Part shown: one piece after another, positions 8,859 to 17,517 of the stretch | How positions within the stretch are numbered: the stretch's first letter is position 1 | How the letters are laid out: each line of letters starts with the position of its first letter | DNA from: Planctomycetaceae bacterium | GTDB taxonomy: Bacteria; Planctomycetota; Planctomycetia; Pirellulales; Pirellulaceae | Reading direction: 5' to 3' | Assembly: GCA_005778405.1 (NCBI GenBank) | Contig: SXOA01000127.1 | Coordinates: forward strand, 1-34,436 | DNA length: 34,436 nucleotides | The notes under the pieces: generated by a model | Database searches by the model: none | What the model saw: the letters and a program-made list of their open reading frames with translations, nothing else | What the model was told of the DNA's origin: nothing | Position numbers and translations under genes: made by a program

Positions 8859-8956
8859 GGTGAAACTCATCCAGCGGAAGAGAGGCGGCGGAGCAGCGTC
8901 CCCAGTATCCCGCGCCAGACGCGCACTGTACAGCGATTTCACTTATCAGCCGGCCA

Positions 8957-9475
8957 TTAGCGCGATTTCCACGCCCCATCACTCTTCTTCCACTCCAACC
9001 GAGCCCGCTGAAACTCCTTCCAGGATTTCTTGGGGTCCGCCGATTTCTCGCTCCCTTTCGGCTGGTGGAAGATGACATACATTCCGTCTGACAGCGGCTC
9101 ACGGGCGACGGCCCAGCGACTGCCGCTTTGCAGCTCGCGGTAATAAAGAAAATGGGCATCCGGCTTGGGAAGCAGCGTCGGCTCTTCCTGCTGGAGCGAG
9201 ACGATCCGCCGCTCGCCTTGATAGGTGTAGTCCGCCACCGCCAGGCCGCCGAAGAAATAATGCCTTCCCCGCGAGCCCGAAAGAACCCAGCCCTGATGCT
9301 CCAAGTTGCCAACCACCACTGGCTCCGATTCCCTCTCTTCCGCCTCCGTGGCAGGGGCACTCGCTGCCGGTTTGGACGCTGGCGCTTTCGGCGCTGGAAG
9401 AACCTCCTGAGCCACGGCGAATTTCCCACCAAGCAAAGCCAGAGTGATTGCACAAAGGAGCATTCTTTGGGACAT
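8957..9475 (-). CDS. Secreted protein of unknown function
   Basis: A 172-residue protein with a clear Sec signal peptide (MSQRMLLCAITLALLGG, cleavage likely after KFAVA). An Ala/Pro/Lys-rich linker (PAPKAPASKPAASAPA) follows, then a small globular part with GNLEHQGWVLSGSRGRHYFFGG and YVIFHQPKGSEK. I do not recognise a family. The ATG at 9475 is well supported by an AGGTGGAG ribosome site about 10 bases upstream. It lies upstream of coaD on the same strand with a 98-base gap, and is divergent from the nucleoside phosphorylase gene. The secreted part probably works in the periplasm. Confidence 0.75.
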   Translation of the reverse strand: MSQRMLLCAITLALLGGKFAVAQEVLPAPKAPASKPAASAPATEAEERESEPVVVGNLEHQGWVLSGSRGRHYFFGGLAVADYTYQGERRIVSLQQEEPTLLPKPDAHFLYYRELQSGSRWAVAREPLSDGMYVIFHQPKGSEKSADPKKSWKEFQRARLEWKKSDGAWKSR

Positions 9476-9648
9476 CGCAGGAATCTCCACCTAGGTTTGT
9501 CGCACTCTTTCACTTCCTCTTTCCACCCTAATTTAGGTTCAAGCTGGCATCAAGCAAATGGTCGTCCACTTGCTGGCACTGCTTGGATTACATTACTCTT
9601 TCCTCTGCTGTTACTGCCCACTGCTTATCCCCTACAACTACTCTTTCC

Positions 9649-10476
9649 ATGCTCGGTCTCTACGACAAAGTCCAAGCCGCCGCCGACAAAATCCGCTCGG
9701 TCTGGAAACGCTCGCCGCACGCCGGCATCATCCTGGGGACCGGCCTGGGGAATCTCGTGCAGCATATCCAAGTGGAAGCGGCTCTCGACTACGAGGAGAT
9801 TCCGAATTTCCTCCGCTCCACCGCCACTAGTCACCGCGGTCGGCTGGTCTGTGGCACGCTCGGCGGACTGCCGGTGATGGCAATGGAAGGCCGCTTCCAC
9901 ATGTACGAAGGATATCCGCTGGATCAGATTACGCTCCCCGTGCGGGTCATGCGGGAGCTGGGTGCCAAACTGCTCGTAGTCAGCAACGCCTGCGGCGGCA
10001 TGAATCCCTATTTCCGCGGCGGGGACATTATGATGATCGAGGACCATATCAACCTGATGGGAGCCAACCCTCTCATCGGCATCAACGACGACCGCCTCGG
10101 CCCACGCTTCCCCGACATGTGTGAGCCGTATTGCCACCGGCTGATCGAGCGGGCTTTGGAAGTGGCCCGCCGCGAAAACATCGTCGCACACCAAGGTGTC
10201 TTCGTCGCGGTCGCGGGCCCGAACCTGGAAACGCGGGCTGAATACCGCTTCCTCAGGATGATCGGGGCCGACGTCGTCGGTATGAGCACGGTCCCTGAGG
10301 TCATCGTCGCCGTCCACTGCGGCCTCAAGGTCGTCGGCTTCTCCATCGTCACCGACATGTGTCTCCCCGACGCCCTGGAACCGGCCGATGTCCCCAAAAT
10401 CATCGCCACCGCGAATGCCGCCGAGCCAAAATTGACCGCACTGGTCCTGGGGGTTCTGGCGGGAGAGACAGCGTAG
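9649..10476 (+). CDS. Purine nucleoside phosphorylase (trimeric, PNP/MTAP family)
   Basis: A 275-residue enzyme of purine salvage that splits purine nucleosides with phosphate into base and (deoxy)ribose 1-phosphate. Family motifs in order: phosphate loop IILGTGLGNL (27-36), SHRGRL (61-66), GRFHMYEGYP (81-90), VVSNACGGMNP (110-120), IEDHINLMGANPL (130-142), GPNLETRAEYRFLR (190-203, with base-binding E194) and GADVVGMSTVPEVI. The position equal to the 6-oxopurine-selecting asparagine of mammalian PNP is Asp236 (SIVTDMC), so base preference may differ. The ATG at 9649 fits the family; an upstream TTG at 9583 adds an unconserved leader. Downstream, 27 bases away, lies the truncated inositol oxygenase copy on the opposite strand. 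Confidence 0.93.
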   Translation: MLGLYDKVQAAADKIRSVWKRSPHAGIILGTGLGNLVQHIQVEAALDYEEIPNFLRSTATSHRGRLVCGTLGGLPVMAMEGRFHMYEGYPLDQITLPVRVMRELGAKLLVVSNACGGMNPYFRGGDIMMIEDHINLMGANPLIGINDDRLGPRFPDMCEPYCHRLIERALEVARRENIVAHQGVFVAVAGPNLETRAEYRFLRMIGADVVGMSTVPEVIVAVHCGLKVVGFSIVTDMCLPDALEPADVPKIIATANAAEPKLTALVLGVLAGETA

Positions 10477-10503
10477 TTACCGAGTGAGTCCCCCCATCCA
10501 ACA

Positions 10504-10738
10504 TCACCACCTGAGCTTCCCCGGCAAGTACTTTTCAATCAGCCCCGTGTAATACGGCTGAAGCTCCGGCCAGTTGGGACGCTTCGGGCACTTGGAGTAG
10601 AGATCGTAGGGGTTGAACTTGCGGACCCAGGGGAGCATCTGCCGGTCGTGGTCGTCGAGCAGATAGCCGTATTCTTCCTCGCGATGCCAGGGATAGCAGG
10701 AGTGGTAACGGATCATGGCGAGGGCGGGTTTGGAGAGG
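10504..10738 (-). pseudogene. 3' fragment of a duplicated inositol oxygenase gene
   Basis: This segment encodes the last ~75 residues of inositol oxygenase ([17 protein letters not shown] ... LPGKLRW) and matches 12562-12800 at roughly nine bases in ten by eye. Most differences are synonymous: within the 70 residues from MIRYHS to the stop only about six amino acids differ. Similarity stops abruptly near 10738, and residues carrying four of the six iron ligands are missing, so it cannot form an active enzyme. Beyond the breakpoint (10739-10963) I see no gene. It is a relic of an older duplication that lost its 5' part. Confidence 0.85.
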
Positions 10739-10963
10739 AGATTGCTGATCTCCGCTCATTGTACGATTTCTCACCCCCAATCAGGATGAGTCACCGCGGA
10801 CCAAGTCTTCCCTCGGCGACCGCCGCGATGCGCGGATTCATGATTGCATTCGGCAGCTAGCAACAGGACTTTAACAGCGCAGCATTTATCATTGTCGAAT
10901 CCATCCACTTCAGCCGAAGCGCTTCATAGTCTCGGCTCATTTGGATAGTCGAATGGTGTCACG

Positions 10964-12454
10964 ATGCGCAAGTTCGCGAGTGGAAGGTGGATGTTAGCGG
11001 GGCTGGCCCTGTGCATGCTGTTGGAATGCAGGGGAGCAATTGCCCAAGGAGGGACCGGCGAAAGCCAAACCTTGTTATGGGAAGATACGATACCAGTCCT
11101 GCCGGCGACAGCCAGTTTTGAGGAGACGACTGCGGCCTTGGTGCAGCCGGCCGATCCTCCACCGGAGCCCGACAGCACACGGGAAGGAGCTGCCATCGCG
11201 GCAGGCCAGGCGGCGTTTGAACGATCCTGCACTGACTGCCACGGCGCGGAGCGGGCGCTGGGAAAAGCGAAGGACTACGCTGGCTGGCTGGCCACGATCC
11301 GCCGGATGGCGGGCAAGGACGGGGCCGATATCCAATCCGGTGACACTTCGGTCATCGCAGCCTACCTGGCGTCGGTCGCCGGGCCTGCGAGCGTGATCGC
11401 GGGGGGCGGAGAGGCCGGTGGCTGGAGTTTCGGCACCACGGTCTCCACGTTGCACCGCAGCGCCAGCGACGAATCCTCGGTCGAGCATCCCGGTTTCTTC
11501 GCGGACGTCTGGGTCACCGCATCCTATCAGTCCACGGGAGCCTGGCGAGCGACGGTCACCGCCTGCACGAGCTGCCACACCAGCAACGGCGCCCCGGTGG
11601 AACTGGTGGAGGGCTCCGCTACCCTTGATCTGCGGCACATGTTTAACGGCTGTCGTTGCGACGATGGCCGGGAAGTGCTCCTGAAGACGGGACGCTTCGT
11701 GGTTCCCTTTGGAGCGTATTCCACAATGAGCCACCCTGGGATTTCCCGCACGGTAACTAGCCCGCTGATGTTCAACATGGGACGTCGCGTGTTTGTGCCC
11801 GGCGCGTCCCCTCCCCGGCAGCCGTTGCTTCTCATGCCGTTTGCCGACGAAGGTGTCGATTTAGCTATTCGCACTCCCGTGGGCGAATTCTTGACTTTCA
11901 CGGCGGACCTGTACGCCGTCAATGGACTGCAAGGCGCGAACCCGAACATCTTTCTACGCAGCCGGTCCTATTTCGACAATAACGAGGAACCTTCGGGCGG
12001 CGCTCGAATCACACTGGGGGGAGACCGTTTTCGCCTGGGGGCCTCAGTGCTAGGGGGCAACCTGCAGGATCAGGGATTGCCGAAGCTCTATTACACGCTG
12101 GAAGGCGCGGACGCGACCTTCCAGGTCATGGACAGGCTGCGGTTCTATTTTGAGTATGCCCGGCGGCGGCAGGATTCGGGGTTTGTTCCGGACACCGAGG
12201 AAAACACTTACGGCACTGTGACGGAGCTGGAACTGAAGGTGTGGAATCAGCCGAACGTCAGCCTTTTGGTCCGCTACGACACGCTGGACACTCGCCATCC
12301 GGCCTTTGGCGACGCCTCGGTCCGGCGCATGACCACAGGCATTAATATCGGTCTTCCCGGTGGAAGCCTCTTGATGGTTAATCACGAGAGATGGATGCCA
12401 GAGGCTGGAGAAGACGTGGATTTAGTCGGTGCACGCTGGGTTGTCTCGCTTTAG
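10964..12454 (+). CDS. Two-haem cytochrome c fused to a probable outer-membrane beta-barrel
   Basis: A 496-residue exported protein. Residues 1-28 form a signal peptide ending AIAQ. A cytochrome c-like domain follows with CTDCH at 89-93 and a candidate distal methionine in IRRM (M115), then a short helical stretch ISAYL-like (VIAAYLASV). A second haem motif, CTSCH, is at 201-205, right after alternating beta-type sequence (ADVWVTASYQSTG). From about 238 to the end the chain is made of amphipathic strands with porin-like phrases (LKTGRFVVPFGAY, RTVTSPLMFNMGRR, LRFYFEYARRRQ, VSLLVRYDTLD) and ends with GARWVVSL, like a last barrel strand. I infer an envelope electron carrier embedded in the outer membrane, similar in concept to Cyc2-type cytochrome-porins, but no direct homology is claimed. 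The ATG has only a weak ribosome site. It is convergent with the inositol oxygenase gene. Confidence 0.72.
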   Translation: MRKFASGRWMLAGLALCMLLECRGAIAQGGTGESQTLLWEDTIPVLPATASFEETTAALVQPADPPPEPDSTREGAAIAAGQAAFERSCTDCHGAERALGKAKDYAGWLATIRRMAGKDGADIQSGDTSVIAAYLASVAGPASVIAGGGEAGGWSFGTTVSTLHRSASDESSVEHPGFFADVWVTASYQSTGAWRATVTACTSCHTSNGAPVELVEGSATLDLRHMFNGCRCDDGREVLLKTGRFVVPFGAYSTMSHPGISRTVTSPLMFNMGRRVFVPGASPPRQPLLLMPFADEGVDLAIRTPVGEFLTFTADLYAVNGLQGANPNIFLRSRSYFDNNEEPSGGARITLGGDRFRLGASVLGGNLQDQGLPKLYYTLEGADATFQVMDRLRFYFEYARRRQDSGFVPDTEENTYGTVTELELKVWNQPNVSLLVRYDTLDTRHPAFGDASVRRMTTGINIGLPGGSLLMVNHERWMPEAGEDVDLVGARWVVSL

Positions 12455-12561
12455 AGTGGGCCAATCGCGGCCATTGAAGTCTGACGAATACACCCCCAGG
12501 CATCCGTGACCATCAGATCACCTAGTCAACGGACTACGCTTCCAGTTGCCACCATTGCATC

Positions 12562-13416
12562 TCACCACCGCAGCTTGCCCGGCAGGTACTTTTCAATCAG
12601 CGCCGTGTAATACGGCTCAAGCTCCTGCCAGTTGGGACGACGGGGACTCTTGGAGTAGAGGTCATAGGGGTTGAACTTGCGGACCCAAGGGAGCATCTGC
12701 CGGTCGTGGTCGTCGAGCAGATAGCCGTATACTTCCTCGCGGTGCCAGGGATAGCAGGAGTGGTAGCGGATCATGGCGAGGGCCGGCTCGGGGAGAGAGC
12801 AGCCGGCCTGCGTGACGACGTGGTAGAGGTATTCGTCGTGTCCCCAGGAGAGATGGACGTTTCGCAGACCGCAGCCTTCTTCGTAGACCCCGAGCTGTGT
12901 GCTCAGCCGCGGATCCTGCCGATCGGGGTTCGCTTCCAAAAACTCCGGATAGACGATGCGGCTACTGAAGGCACAGCCGACGGGGAAGGTGTCGCCCACG
13001 ACGGCCCATTGCGACTCGCCGAAGAGGCAGAGGATTTTGCCCAGGTCGTGAATGAGGCCGGTGAGGACGAACCAATCTTCATGGCCGTCGGCGCGGATGG
13101 CATCCGCGGTTTGCAGCAGGTGTTCCTTTTGCGAGAGGTCGGTGTCTGGATCGGAGTCATCGACCAGCGTGTTCAAGTAGTCCATCGCCTGCAGGACGGT
13201 CATCTCCCGCTGCTCAAGGGCCAGGTATTTTCGCTTTTTCTCGAGCACGAACTCGTACGTCTGATGCAGGTGGTTCAGCCGATAGAATTCGCGGACGCTG
13301 TCGCGGGCGGGATTGTCGTAGTTGCGGTAGTCGACTTTTCCCTTGGTGCCCGACTGCGGGTAGCGATCGGCTACGAAGTCTTCCCACTGGTCGAGGCTTT
13401 GGAGAGGATTGTCCAT
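12562..13416 (-). CDS. Inositol oxygenase (MIOX)
   Basis: A 284-residue di-iron oxygenase converting myo-inositol and O2 to D-glucuronate. It aligns closely with animal MIOX across the whole length. All six iron ligands are visible: H99 ([10 protein letters not shown]), H123 and D124 ([10 protein letters not shown]), H193 ([10 protein letters not shown]), H219 ([11 protein letters not shown]) and D252 (FNPYDLYSK). Conserved [16 protein letters not shown] and LPWVRKFN blocks are present too. The start codon overlaps the stop of the upstream DUF1501 gene by one base (TGATG), implying translational coupling. The product could be used through glucuronate catabolism leading to xylulose, for which a kinase gene is in this window. 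A degraded second copy lies at 10504-10738. Confidence 0.95.
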   Translation of the reverse strand: MDNPLQSLDQWEDFVADRYPQSGTKGKVDYRNYDNPARDSVREFYRLNHLHQTYEFVLEKKRKYLALEQREMTVLQAMDYLNTLVDDSDPDTDLSQKEHLLQTADAIRADGHEDWFVLTGLIHDLGKILCLFGESQWAVVGDTFPVGCAFSSRIVYPEFLEANPDRQDPRLSTQLGVYEEGCGLRNVHLSWGHDEYLYHVVTQAGCSLPEPALAMIRYHSCYPWHREEVYGYLLDDHDRQMLPWVRKFNPYDLYSKSPRRPNWQELEPYYTALIEKYLPGKLRW

Positions 13417-14867
13417 CAGCTTAGGATTTCCATAATTGGCCGCCCGCCGTGGGCAATCGGCACCGGCCGTTTGGCTCGATCAAGCACCGCCATTTCCGGA
13501 TCGATACCGAGAATGTGATAGATCGTGGCGACAACATCCTTGATATGTACCGGCTTGTCTTTGATGAACGCGGCCTGGTCGTCGGAATCGCCGTACACCG
13601 CCCCCTGCTTAACTCCCGCGCCGGCCAGCAGCACGCCGTAGCAATACGTCCAGTGATCGCGGCCGCCGTTGGCGTTGATCTTTGGCGTGCGGCCCATCTC
13701 CCCCATCGTCACGACAAGCGTCTCATCAAGCAGGCCACGGGCATCCAGGTCGGCGATAAAGGCGGAATACGTCTGATCAAAATTCGGGAGCAGCAGCTCC
13801 TTGAGCATCGGGAAATTCCGCTCGTGCGTGTCCCAGGCCGCTTTGCTCACCTCAAATCGCTTGGAGTAGTTGTCCCAGCTCACGTTGACGAACTTCACCC
13901 CCCGCTCCACCAACCGGCGAGCCAGCAGCGTGGCCGATCCGAACAGCGTCCGGCCATATCGCTCGCGGGCCGTGTCCTCTTCGCGGTTGATGTCGAAAGC
14001 CTCGCGGACTTTCTGGGAAGTGAGGATATCAAACGCAAGCTGCCGCTGGGCGGGAAGATTGCCGAGCCCTCCACGCCGCTCTACCTCGCGGAGTTGCTCA
14101 TCGAACTGATCCACCAGCTTGCGGCGATTGTCGAGTCGGTCGAGCGTGATGCCCTCCCGCAGCTTGGTGTCCGTCAGGTGCGGCTCGCCGCGCACGACCT
14201 GGGGCTTCCAAATGTCATCCGGAGGATGATCAACGAAAGCGGTGCATTCGGTGCTGAAGGCGTCGTATTGCCGTCCCAAAAACCCGCCGTGCGGGCCGGC
14301 CTTCTTGCGGTTCTCGCCCCAGCCGAGCGGGCACGGAAGATAGGCATAAGTCGGCAACTCCTTTTGCCGCTCGCGGTCCATGTAGGCACAAACCGCACCC
14401 ATGCTGGGCGGGTCGCTGTCCCGAAACTCTTCGTCGGGCAAGTTGATGTCGTAGCCGGTGTACATCGGCAAGTTCTTATGGCAGCCGCCGTTGTGATACA
14501 CGCTCCGGACGATCGCCGACTTGTGCATCCAGTTCGCGGTGAGCGGCAGATGCTCGCAAACCTGCGTCCCCGGCACGCTCGAGGCAATCGGCTTGAACTC
14601 GCCCCCCACGCCGCCTGGTGCGTTGGGCTTTAGATCGAACATGTCCTGCGTCGGCGGGCCCCCTTGCAGATAAATCAGCACGACGCTCTTGGCCCGCGCC
14701 GCAGGATGCTTGCCGGCCGCAACGGCATCCTTTGCTGTCAGCGATTGACTGGCCGAAAGACCGCCGAGCAATGACAATCCGCCCGCTTGCAACAGCGTCC
14801 GCCGCGCGAGCCCTTGGCCTATGCGTTGACTGCTGCCAAGGACGGTAATGGCGGGGGAAGGTTGCAT
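13416..14867 (-). CDS. DUF1501 family exported protein
   Basis: A 483-residue planctomycete-type DUF1501 protein (alkaline phosphatase/sulfatase-like fold). A twin-arginine-like signal is at residues ~22-45 ([20 protein letters not shown]). Family motifs: [106 protein letters not shown] and GRDHWTYC. The histidine/aspartate-rich motifs resemble metal-binding sites of the phosphatase superfamily. Biochemical function is unknown. DUF1501 genes usually pair with DUF1549/DUF1553 cytochrome-like genes; here the downstream partner is instead inositol oxygenase, sharing one base. The ATG at 14867 is divergent from the FG-GAP gene across 126 bases. Confidence 0.9.
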   Translation of the reverse strand: MQPSPAITVLGSSQRIGQGLARRTLLQAGGLSLLGGLSASQSLTAKDAVAAGKHPAARAKSVVLIYLQGGPPTQDMFDLKPNAPGGVGGEFKPIASSVPGTQVCEHLPLTANWMHKSAIVRSVYHNGGCHKNLPMYTGYDINLPDEEFRDSDPPSMGAVCAYMDRERQKELPTYAYLPCPLGWGENRKKAGPHGGFLGRQYDAFSTECTAFVDHPPDDIWKPQVVRGEPHLTDTKLREGITLDRLDNRRKLVDQFDEQLREVERRGGLGNLPAQRQLAFDILTSQKVREAFDINREEDTARERYGRTLFGSATLLARRLVERGVKFVNVSWDNYSKRFEVSKAAWDTHERNFPMLKELLLPNFDQTYSAFIADLDARGLLDETLVVTMGEMGRTPKINANGGRDHWTYCYGVLLAGAGVKQGAVYGDSDDQAAFIKDKPVHIKDVVATIYHILGIDPEMAVLDRAKRPVPIAHGGRPIMEILS

Positions 14868-14993
14868 GGGTCAATTCCGCAGAGTTTACTGCGATTGCCC
14901 TGAAGATGCTACACTCGCTGGCCCAATCGACATGGACGTTGGCAATAAGTTGGATGGCGGAAGCATCTAAAGAAGCGGAAAGAAAAGGCTTTC

Positions 14994-16700
14994 ATGCGTT
15001 CACAATGCACCAACTTCGTCAACAGCATTTTCGCAGTCGCTTGGCTATTGGTGGCAACTTGCGCCGATTCGGAATTGCCGGCGCAGGAAAGTCCGGCGGA
15101 TAGGGGAATCCGCGCAGGAAGCTATCCCTTCGTCTTTTCGGACGTTGGCGATAAAGCCGGCCTCTTCCCCAGCATCGCCGGCATTCAAGGGCACGCTGCC
15201 GGTTGGGGAGACGTGGATGGGGACGGCTTCATTGACCTCTATGTGGGGACCTTTCATAGCGAAGGCAAACCCAACCTGCTATTTCGCAATGAAGGCAAAG
15301 GGAAGTTTCGCTTCGATGATCAGGAGCACCTCCGGCTGCACTCTCGGGCCAGCGGCTCACTCTTTGCGGACCTCGATAACGACGGCGACTTGGACTTATT
15401 TGTCTCCAGCATGCCCCAGCCACAAAAAGACGTTGTGGGATGCACTCTGTTTCGCAATGACGGTGGCGGGAAGTTTACCGATGTTTCGAAGGACAACGGT
15501 GCTTGCCCAACAGCTTTTGGCGGACGCAGTGCGACCGTGCTGGATTTCGATGGCGACGGGCTGCTGGATTTGCTCGTCGGCGAAGACCCGCTTCCAAGGT
15601 ACAACGGGTCGACAACCAAAAGTTCGCGACTCTTTCGCAACCTGGGAAAGCTCCAGTTGGAAGACGTTTCCGCGGCCGCCGGCCTCACCGCCGATACGCC
15701 GGGCTATGGCGTCGCCGCCGCCGATGTGAACAACGACGGCTGGCCGGATTTCTTCCTGGCGTCGAGCGCCGGAAACGTGCTGTTTCTGAACGATGGTCAC
15801 GGCAAATTCCGCGAGGCTCCCGGCTCACGCAAGGTCTTTGCCTGGGACGGGACCGGCGGAGACAATATGGTCTGCGGCGTCAGCATGGTGGATGTCAATC
15901 GAGACGGGTTGCTCGATGTGATACTTGGTCAGCATTTCAAGGCACCTTGGAGAGAGCCTGTTCCCGCGCGGCTCTACCTCCATCGCGGCAACAAAGACGG
16001 CAATCCAGCTTACGAAGACATTACAGCCGCCGCGGGGCTCAAACCGCTGCCGATCAAGGGTCCGCATGTGGAGATTCAGGACTTCGACAATGACGGCTGG
16101 CCGGACATCTATGTCAGCATCGTCAAGTTTGCTGGCGAGCGGCCCTATCCGCTGATTTACAAGCATTTGGGAAACAAGGAAGGCATTCCCCAGTTCCGCG
16201 AGGATGCTTTGGGGGTCAACGACTTCCCCACGGCCGAAGACCTGGCCATCAAGCGGAGCGGCGAGTTCTTCGACAAAGTGGTGCGGGATAAGAAGATCAT
16301 TTATATGGCCCCCGGTCCTTCCGGCGACTACGACAACGACGGACGGCTGGACCTCTTCCTGCCAAATTGGTGGGCCACCTCCCGCTCTTTGCTGTTGCAC
16401 AACGAAACGCCGGGCGGTAACTGGCTGCAGGTGCAACTGCAATGGGAGCGGGGCAATCGCATGGGCATCGGGGCCAAACTAAAAATCTATCCCGCCGGCA
16501 AACTGGGAGACGCCGCGCAACTCCTTGGCTGCCGCGACATGGCTGCCGGATACGGCTACGCTTCCGCCCAGCCGGCGATTGCCCACTTCGGCCTGGGAGA
16601 ATTGACCAGCGTGGACCTGGAAATCATCCTGCCGCACGGCAAAGGAACTGTTTCGCAGAAAGGAATCAAGGCCAATCAGAAGTTGACGCTCAAGCTGTGA
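14994..16700 (+). CDS. Exported FG-GAP/VCBS repeat protein with ASPIC/UnbV C-terminal domain
   Basis: A 568-residue secreted protein. The N-terminus is a signal peptide (NSIFAVAWLLVATCADS). The body contains seven calcium-loop motifs of the form DxDxDG or close variants: DVDGDGFID, DLDNDGDLD, DFDGDGLLD, DVNNDGWPD, DVNRDGLLD, DFDNDGWPD and DYDNDGRLD. Seven such blades suggest an integrin-like beta-propeller. The end (NWLQVQLQWERGNRMGIGAK ... ISVDLE-type strands) matches the ASPIC/UnbV domain. Such proteins are abundant in planctomycetes and probably act at the cell surface in binding or adhesion; no enzymatic role can be assigned. The ATG follows AAAAGG at a suitable distance. Confidence 0.87.
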   Translation: MRSQCTNFVNSIFAVAWLLVATCADSELPAQESPADRGIRAGSYPFVFSDVGDKAGLFPSIAGIQGHAAGWGDVDGDGFIDLYVGTFHSEGKPNLLFRNEGKGKFRFDDQEHLRLHSRASGSLFADLDNDGDLDLFVSSMPQPQKDVVGCTLFRNDGGGKFTDVSKDNGACPTAFGGRSATVLDFDGDGLLDLLVGEDPLPRYNGSTTKSSRLFRNLGKLQLEDVSAAAGLTADTPGYGVAAADVNNDGWPDFFLASSAGNVLFLNDGHGKFREAPGSRKVFAWDGTGGDNMVCGVSMVDVNRDGLLDVILGQHFKAPWREPVPARLYLHRGNKDGNPAYEDITAAAGLKPLPIKGPHVEIQDFDNDGWPDIYVSIVKFAGERPYPLIYKHLGNKEGIPQFREDALGVNDFPTAEDLAIKRSGEFFDKVVRDKKIIYMAPGPSGDYDNDGRLDLFLPNWWATSRSLLLHNETPGGNWLQVQLQWERGNRMGIGAKLKIYPAGKLGDAAQLLGCRDMAAGYGYASAQPAIAHFGLGELTSVDLEIILPHGKGTVSQKGIKANQKLTLKL

Positions 16701-16715
16701 GAATCGGGATGTCTG

Positions 16716-17306
16716 TTACGACATCGTTGCACCAAGTCCGATGAACGGCTTGGGGGCCCGGAACGAAGTCATCAAGCCCTCCCGCAACTTGCGCCAGCTC
16801 TCGCGATTGTCATGCTCACGCTGGCGGGTGAGCGATTCGGCAATCCACTCGTCAGTAAAATGCAAACGAGCAGCGAGGATTTCCGCGGCGTTCGTAGTGA
16901 TTCGGAGTGCGAGATGAGGATTCTCCTCGGCGAGCGCGTCAAATTGGGCGCGCGGCAGTCGCATAATGCGCGCGGAAGTGAGACACTTTGCAGTTGCGGA
17001 ATGCGGGGCAGGATGGAAAAAACTCATTTCGCCAAACACGCTCCCGGAATCCAATTCGGCGAGCACCCGTTCGCCAAGTTTAGGAACATCGAGGTCGATC
17101 TCCACCTTTCCCTCTAATACGAGATACAAAGCCCGGCCATCGTCACCCGCCTGGTAGACGTATTCCCCGGCCTCAAATCTCAGGTCGTCGGACGCCGCAA
17201 GAAGCCCCAGTACTTCATTCCCCGTGAGACCGCTAAAAAGCTCTACGGAGTGTATCCTTGCGGCGGAAACTTGAGTCGTGGTCATCGAAAACATAGCGGC
17301 TGCCAT
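16716..17306 (-). CDS. Cyclic nucleotide-binding-fold (Crp-like sensor) protein without HTH
   Basis: A 196-residue protein whose residues ~20-130 form a cNMP-binding domain: LFSGLTGNEVLGLL, FEAGEYVYQAGDDGRALYLV, LEGKVEIDL, and the phosphate-binding cassette VFGEMSFFHPAPHSATAKC. The cassette keeps Gly92-Glu93, but the usual arginine before S-A-T is His102, so cyclic nucleotide binding is doubtful. There is no winged-helix DNA-binding domain; the C-terminal ~65 residues are helical and charged (REHDNRESWRKLREGLMTSF). It may be a structural or protein-interaction sensor. An excellent ribosome site (GGAGG, 6-7 bases upstream) supports the ATG at 17306. It converges on the FG-GAP gene with a 15-base gap. 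Confidence 0.85.
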   Translation of the reverse strand: MAAAMFSMTTTQVSAARIHSVELFSGLTGNEVLGLLAASDDLRFEAGEYVYQAGDDGRALYLVLEGKVEIDLDVPKLGERVLAELDSGSVFGEMSFFHPAPHSATAKCLTSARIMRLPRAQFDALAEENPHLALRITTNAAEILAARLHFTDEWIAESLTRQREHDNRESWRKLREGLMTSFRAPKPFIGLGATMS

Positions 17307-17370
17307 GGGATCCTCCAGGAAAAAGGCGATTTATCCAAAATGATCGCAAATGGTGTGCCCGAAGCCGCCA

Positions 17371-17488
17371 CTTTGCGAAGAGGTGCAAGGACGCAAATGA
17401 GAAAGAAGTGAGGAGTGGAGCACCGAAAACACCGGAGGCCACTTCCCATTCTCTCCTTGCAACTCGACGCATTCGCGCCTTTGCGTCC
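17371..17488. repeat. Imperfect palindrome with GGACGCAAA / TTTGCGTCC arms
   Basis: The spacer between the cNMP-fold gene and the enolase-superfamily gene contains a left arm at about 17371-17405 (TTGCGAAGAGGTGCAAGGAC...) and a right arm at about 17450-17488 ending CGCCTTTGCGTCC. The shared core is GGACGCAAA pairing with TTTGCGTCC, with looser pairing outside. The phrases resemble the 'CGCAGAGGCGC' type palindromes at 20932-21055 and inside uvrA. It may be a decayed member of the same kind of element. Confidence 0.5.
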
Positions 17489-17517
17489 GATAAACCGGAA
17501 GTTACCATGAGCAGACT

